Source of the DNA: Terebella lapidaria
Taxonomy: Eukaryota; Annelida; Polychaeta; Terebellida; Terebellidae
Length of the DNA stretch: 64,000 bases
Reading direction: 5' to 3'
Assembly (NCBI GenBank): GCA_949152475.1
Contig: OX424561.1
Coordinates: 27,212,481 to 27,276,480 of the forward strand
Positions 57,661 to 64,000 of the stretch are shown here, in pieces. Under the pieces are notes generated by a model. The model searched no databases and was not told the DNA's origin. It saw only the letters and a list, made by a program, of their open reading frames with translations. Positions within the stretch are counted from its first letter, which is position 1. Each line of letters starts with the position of its first letter. Made by a program: the position numbers and the translations under genes.

Positions 57661-60600
57661 AGTAAAACAATTTGTCTGTGAAATACTGACCATATTACCG
57701 TAGAACAGGTAATTAGTGTAAGTATCAATCTATTACCACCAATATAGCCAAATTTTGATGATTCCAATAACAAACGTAAAATACATTTTTCAATAGAAAC
57801 AAAACCCGACCAAACAGTTTATCAAAAGACACACTGACGTCATCAGGGGCAGACAGTGTGCTAAATGTAGTTTTTTCTACTGTACACCTGATGGCATTAG
57901 TATACAACTGCCCAACAACCTATGAAAATACTTTAGAAGTCCGAAACAAACCCCCATGGAATAGATATATGACAAGTACATAAGTACCTAATCACAAGCC
58001 AAAAGGCTACTGAGTGTCTCAAGCAGTTTAGCTCCAATTTTGTGATCTGTGAAAAGGAAACATATCGTCCATATACCATGCATTTATTATCAGTGATGAG
58101 AAAACATCGTCCACGTACCATGCATTTATTACCAGTGATAAGGAAATATATCTTCCACACACCATGCACTCGTTTTACAGTATCAACGTGATAGTTTGTA
58201 TAATCCCATTAATTATAGTTTATTGCAATGACGGGTACGGAAGAGGGATTGGTTTTCTTTTCAGGTAATTATCTTCAGACAAGAACTCCCAGGCGAATGT
58301 TCAGATTACATGCCAAGGATAATCAGTTATTTATTGCTGTCTACAGAAGAGATTACTCAAAGAAATGTTCATTACATTCAGGGCTGTTAAAGAAACGAAT
58401 CTATTGTGAAGTATGATTTTTAGAATTTCATCAGTCCAACGTGGAAACTAAAATATGTATTGTTTCCTCCCATGTCTGTATCAATATCGACCACATTTGT
58501 ATTGATTTCAACATTTTCTAATCAATTCTGATCAAATCAATAATCCTGTGGAAGTCCCAATTTTGTAGCTAGCAGTTGATTCTCTATAATTGGTTTGGTA
58601 GCGAGATCAAAATCAACAACTGTCCTTGTGCCTTTTTATTGAACTTTTCACCTTTTTACTGGTAAAGTTGAGATGGTGTTCGAGTTCCAGTTAAAGCTAG
58701 ACTAATTGGCCATCGTACACTGGTGAAAATAACACATTGGTGACAGCAAAATACCAGTATCGAGGACATAATGATCAGAACAGGTACGTAAGATGATTAT
58801 CAATTTCAAATCACTGTTTTTGTGTCTTGTCAAGCTCAAGAAGTATATCACATGAAATAGTGACTTTCCCAATAGCAGAACAATAAAATGAAAACAAATT
58901 GGCCACAAAAAAGGAAGCGATTGTATATTTTCGTACAGTGGATCTACACAAAGTATGAAATTCTATGTATGGGATTTGATGTTGTATCTCGTGTGTAGAT
59001 TTTAAATTGCTTTTTCTGAAAATGAGATGACGAACATATCATCTGCAGTTGTGCACAAATGATTTTCTATCGAACAAGTATGTAGAATGTGTATAATTCT
59101 TAATGCAAGAGCACACCAGCCTGAAAACTGGAGCTTCTTGAAAATGGGTTTCTTCCCAACCAACCAGACCGACGCCATAAAACATTGCATTCCGGTCCCA
59201 ATCAATACCTTTTTGGAACGTAAGTCGATGAACTTAAACATTATAACATCCTACTCTCAGCTTTGATGCCCATAGTGATACAGTGCCTCTGACCCAATGC
59301 TCATTGCCCCACTGGCCAGTGTACATAGTACGAAACTGAGATGTACTAGTGCAGTTTTGCTGTGAATGGAAGTTATAGATGTCAGTTTATAATATTAACA
59401 TTCTTGTATGCATATCTGGGAATGTCCTGGAGCCAAGGACATGAGAGCGTTCTGGCTACCATCGGAATGTATCCCTCCTGGCACACTAGCCTAACAATGG
59501 ATTTGTACAATTCTGAGAAGTGTGGGATATCTACAAAAAAGTGTTCTGCTATCCAACGATGAAATGTATACTACTCTTTTACTGCCTATTGCAGTAGGAT
59601 TCTGTTTTTGACTTCCCCTAAGTAAGAAAGTTGCCAGTTGTATGTCCAAACAGTGGTGTGTTTTGGGTATTTGTTATTCAAGATACCAAGTAATACTATG
59701 TTTCTGAGGTTCACGGAAGATTCGAATTAATCCTTCGAATTATGACAATACTAGAGACATGATCCATTGTTGAGTTGCATGCAATTAATATATTTTTTCG
59801 CATCCACGCGTTTTTAGAACCTAGACATGGACATATTACATTACACGAGATCATTTGTGGAGAATACTGGGCTTTATCACCCGACTACCACCTCTTGTGC
59901 TCACGTCCGTTCTATTTTGGGAGAAACTCGCCCTCCGGAAATAGGCCCAGCGGTAGATGTCACCGTGCTTCAATGCATGGACGATATCTGTCTGAAGCGA
60001 TACAACAATTTCCAATGATTGCCTGGGGTGAGCGACCTGACAAGCGTCAGCACTCAGCCAACACTTTCTCGTGTGAACGTTGTATCACAAACAGACTATT
60101 GTGAACAGACATAATGTAATGCAGTTGCATGCTAGTGAAAAATCACCCGAGATCACCTGATTCACGAGTCACCCAGGTCTGATATCAATCAGTAGATAAA
60201 TCGCTTAACGTCGTCAGGCATAGTGTATACTGTATACATGTAAAGTGGACAGGCATACTAGGTACGCTGCACAGATTTGTGAGGTGTCTTCAAACACTAC
60301 TGTTACTACTGTTATGTGCTAAAATGTTTCAAGTACCCAGCATCATGATAAACTGCTATTACTGTATATTAGCCCGCTAGTAATATTGACTTCTGAGCCA
60401 ATAAGTTGATGGCGTTTCTGAATGTCTATGTCCATTCAACACGCAAATGGCAGAGAACATTCGTTAGCAGTAAAATGGAGTTTATATCAATAAATACACA
60501 CAAATAATGGATGGAGCCAGCACCCGCTGCAAGAGAATGTTATTAGTAAATCGAGTCCGTATGTTGTCTTTGTGCTCATAAAACCGTTAGTATTTTCAAC

Positions 60601-61539
60601 AATCCATGTCATCATAGATTGATGTGAGAACACATGCAGAACTCCTCTGTGTATGTGGAGTAATTTTGAACCGAATGATCCAGTTGCGTCATTTTTTTAA
60701 ACGCCAATGCCAGAAGTGTTCTATGATGGTAGCTCAAGGTAATGACTCAGTGCATGTCGCCTTGGTTACACCAGCATGAGAACCAGCATGAAAATGTATA
60801 TGATCACACGCGGTATGAAGTGAAAGTATTGTGGAACGAATGTGGACATTCAAACATTTAGTTGAAATATTTGAACACAGGTATCACCTACGTATACTAC
60901 TTAGTATTACAGTGTAAACGTACTGTATGATACGACAGTAGTTAACATGGATTAGGATATCCTGATAATTTTTGCACAATGTGTGTGTGGATTGAAAGCA
61001 AACCTGACTCGTTTCATTCTCAACTATGATTGTCAAAGAACAATGTCACACATATGTCGTGCAATTTCCTATTGATTGTGGTTTACACTGACTGAGATGG
61101 AACGAATACATTCATCATTTGTTATTTAGCCTGTGTTCTTCAACTTGAAATGAAAGCCGTGTTTATTCAGGCTGTTAACCAGTTAAAAACTCACGAAGAT
61201 TCCCATTTTATGGCCCTTGGAGAAACCCAGGGTTTCAGAGTCTCGGTCTCCAATTAGAGCTGGATAAATTGGCTTTCATAAGTTGATGACAGTGGACCTG
61301 TGGAATATTAGTTATAAGAAATAAAGGACAGAACAGGTACATAAGATAATAAGCGACCACAAAACATTTGTCAACACTTAAAACCACCTAAAAGTTTTGC
61401 AGCACACAAAGTTTCGATGACCAACACTTTTCCATATACACATGTATAAACACGTATGAAATACACAAACAGAACGACTTGTTGAGGTGCAGAACGGTTT
61501 TACTACAGACAATAGACGAAAAGAAGATCATTATTATAT
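57661..61539. other. Decayed fragments of the duplicated blocks, no intact gene
   Basis: Scattered weak matches remain. Near 58546-58720 and 61230-61340, fragments such as CTGTGGAATATTAGTTATAAG resemble the end of the Cys exon. The 59362-59562 frame (GQGHESVLATIGMYPSWH) and others are short and unsupported. I see no complete gene. Confidence 0.45.
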
Positions 61540-62200
61540 CCATAGTTTACTATCACTAAACAGAAACAACATTAAGAACATGCACGTGGAGGCGCATGTA
61601 CTGGTGTTGATCCAGATTGCCGACCAGGATCACAAGGTCCCCATATGGTTATCCCACCGCCTCCAGCCTGCACCCTGGGTAGTATGCAGGCTTCATGGTA
61701 AGATTCTTCAACTCGTCTGCGAACTCGGATGCGTCCCTCATGGCGGTACTCCTCGAATCTCGCCTCGTAACTAAATATGACATGATTCCAGTGATGTTGT
61801 CCCAAATGGTGGTAATCCCTATTCCACTGCAGACGTCGCTCGTGATGTCTTCGACTCAGCAGGGGTTTCCTTTGTGGTCTCCTGGCACGATACTCAGCTC
61901 GAACCAATCCGCTGTTCACTAGTGTTCTAGATACGCGTACACCTATGACGTTCTGCCACTGTATTCTCAAGGCCCTGGCTGGCATGGTACGACCGCCAGT
62001 ACACAGGCGAATCAACAAACGGCCCTGTCTTCTTGTTGTCATCATAGGACGTCCTGGGCGAGATCTAGGATTAGGCACACCTGTCTTGGCGTGCCTCCTC
62101 AGGATCTTGCTGACCTCCCACTCAGTCTGTTTTAGCCCATTACGTCGCAGGGCAACCACTCCGTGACAAACTGCCGCACTTAATTGACGCACCATTACTT
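61540..62200 (-). mobile_element. Dead Tc1/mariner-type transposon fragment
   Basis: Minus-strand transposase remnant. Its 207-codon frame (62195-61572) has an N-terminal helix-turn-helix region (EVSKILRRHAKTG...RPGRP), ARRPQRKPLLSRRHHERRLQW, then WNHVIFSYEARF and GGGGITIWG. The first catalytic Asp of the DDE triad, normally FSDE, is Tyr. A frameshift follows ITIWG: in the next frame the expected VGNLDQHQYMRL appears. The remaining catalytic part and the 3' end are missing, so it cannot be active. Confidence 0.88.
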
Positions 62201-64000
62201 CAGGAATCTGCGTTTAAAATATCGTAGCTCCATGTCAACATGGTCAAGGAGGCCCTGGGATATGCAGATAAATTCGACCAGCCCACACAATTTATAGCAG
62301 AACAAAAATCACCCCATATCACAGCGGTCAGTTATTTCGTCACCCCATGTGCAATCCCGTGATGTCAATTGGCACGATAATCGCCTGATCGGCAGGTGAC
62401 ATGCTTGGCTGAACATCAGATCATATAACAACTTCATGGTGCTTATCAATTTGAATATATGACCTAATATTTCATCAGTTTACCCACCCAACCAATATAT
62501 ACCATATCAAATGTCAACCCTGTAGCATGTTGATATTGGCCTGAGAATCAATTTGCCGAGGGTTTAAAGACCTAGTAGCATGCCGATGAAAGTGCTTTTC
62601 ATTTAGTTTATTATGAATAATGTTTAATAAATTTGAACGAATTTTACAAATACAATCAATCGGTTTCGAGATATTGAACCAAATAGGCACTCCTTCCGTA
62701 AATTGCAGAAGATTTTGATCCATATTTTAGTGTGGGTCACGTGGTTGGTGACGTCAGTTGAGGCAGACCTGGAAGTACATGTAGCCAGCGAGGTAAACTC
62801 CATGTCGCATATTCATTCCCCTGACGTATGTTTGACAATTCAAGTGAACAAGTGAGATGGCAGAAATACGGCATTTCTCGTCTTGATATTTAGAATCAGC
62901 ACTATTTTTCACCCAGAACGGAGGTCTGTTGAACTGCAAGATGTCCAGTATTTGCTGGTTTTTGCGTGTTTTCTGTTGAATCGCATGCATTCAGAAGTGA
63001 TTTGCCATCTTTGAGCTGGCCATCAAATTACGTATTTCACGTTTTCGACAAGTCATCATAGCACATTCAGCCTCAACTGACGTCACGAATACGGAGATTA
63101 CCGAAGCTATTTTTTTCATCGGCTGGAGAATGCTCTCGTAGTACTGGCACAATATAGTCCATTATGTCGCTGTTATTAGTTAGCAATTAACGCGAACACT
63201 TTTTTTATCACTAAATGTCCACAATGTCTTGATGTAAACAGGAATGAAACCATATAATGATACCTTGCTACTATGACTTTAAACTGCTCTGCCACCAAAC
63301 GATGAGGTGGGGACCAAATCAAGAATGTTGCCATCTGTTTAATCCTTAAATGGTGTGTTTCAGACATTCAAGTTGAATGAATTTAAGATGTATCACACCT
63401 TATCATGCTTTACTTATCCACTGCTCATCCACTATCTACTTCGAACCCATATTTCAGACCTTTTGAGCAATTCAAGGCATCTCGTCTTGATAACAGGAAA
63501 AAAGTCCTCATTTTGACTTTTTTTGAAACTAAAAATCTGATTCGTGAAAGGGAAACTTTCTGCCCTCGTATTGCTCCCGTTGTTGCCACACCTGACACGA
63601 CTGCCACATGAGTTGTCACATAATGCATCAAATTCTGCATATCAATAAACCACTCACGTCGACCGTGCTCATTTATACATGTTCAAACAAATGATTCGAA
63701 TAGAAATTCAATTGGATAGATTTGATTGTCGATATCCGTATAATGACATATGAATACCCTGCCTGTGTGAAAAGGTCAGAAAGCTGTGCCTACAACTCGT
63801 GAGCACTGATCGGCTCATTTTGGAAATATTACTTGAAGATACTTATTTTCATGTTCGGATTATGTCATCTCTTCACCAAAAACAAATGGTTTGAAATTCA
63901 AATATAAGTGATCATAAAATACCATATTAAGCTAGTATCTGAATTTCCGTCAAAATTTGTCCCTTCCGTCACGTGGTCACTTCAGGAAACCTGTCAAAAA
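62201..64000. other. No feature recognised
   Basis: A+T-rich sequence with only short unsupported open frames on either strand. No repeat landmark from the rest of the window recurs here. Confidence 0.4.

Overview
This is an invertebrate animal genome window: A+T-rich, intron-containing and crowded with repeats. The only host genes I can name are the 3' half of an HHAT-like membrane O-acyltransferase gene and two invertebrate-type (i-type, destabilase-like) lysozyme genes. The i-type lysozymes, a Penelope-like element, minisatellite-bearing Helitron/Helentron-like elements and the common palindromic word ACATGTA suggest a marine bilaterian, perhaps a mollusc or another lophotrochozoan. A hemichordate or cephalochordate cannot be excluded from sequence alone.

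Layout. From 1 to about 19.5 kb lies a tandem array of about 1.5-kb units in two subtypes. Several elements have landed in it: a Helentron-like element with 133-bp repeats (521-1880), another with 169-bp repeats (6523-7530), a small TA-flanked MITE (8671-8875), a fold-back element built of palindromic 20-bp repeats (9679-10482), and a 5'-truncated Penelope-like element (13825-16972) encoding an SGNH-hydrolase-like protein and a reverse transcriptase/GIY-YIG protein. From 20.35 to 36.1 kb are the last four HHAT exons on the plus strand. The large intron between 24.0 and 30.65 kb holds two complete four-exon lysozyme genes in convergent orientation. The next intron holds a ~193-bp dimeric minisatellite, a Helentron-like relative and a second fold-back element.

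From 36.5 to 42.4 kb, a Helentron-like element with 134-bp repeats sits beside an 0.88-kb inverted duplication, and the inverted copy lies between two 603-bp direct repeats. From 42.4 to about 61.5 kb is a set of duplicated blocks about 4-5 kb long. The first two blocks are well matched and the later ones are decayed. They carry an unrecognised cysteine-containing exon whose two copies differ mostly at synonymous sites. This region is broken up by hairpin insertions, a 5'-truncated LINE (52600-54408) and a dead Tc1-like transposon (61540-62200). From 62.2 to 64 kb I recognise nothing.

How the parts relate. HHAT palmitoylates Hedgehog-family ligands in the secretory pathway. The lysozymes are secreted antibacterial or digestive enzymes that simply lodge in its intron. 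The strongest structural novelties are (i) two fold-back elements that share ends and a 6-bp target duplication but have unrelated self-complementary interiors, (ii) two separate insertions each bracketed by very long (603 bp and 1069 bp) near-identical direct repeats, and (iii) Helentron-like minisatellites carrying tandem nuclear-receptor-type half sites. All similarity statements come from reading by eye; no database search was run.
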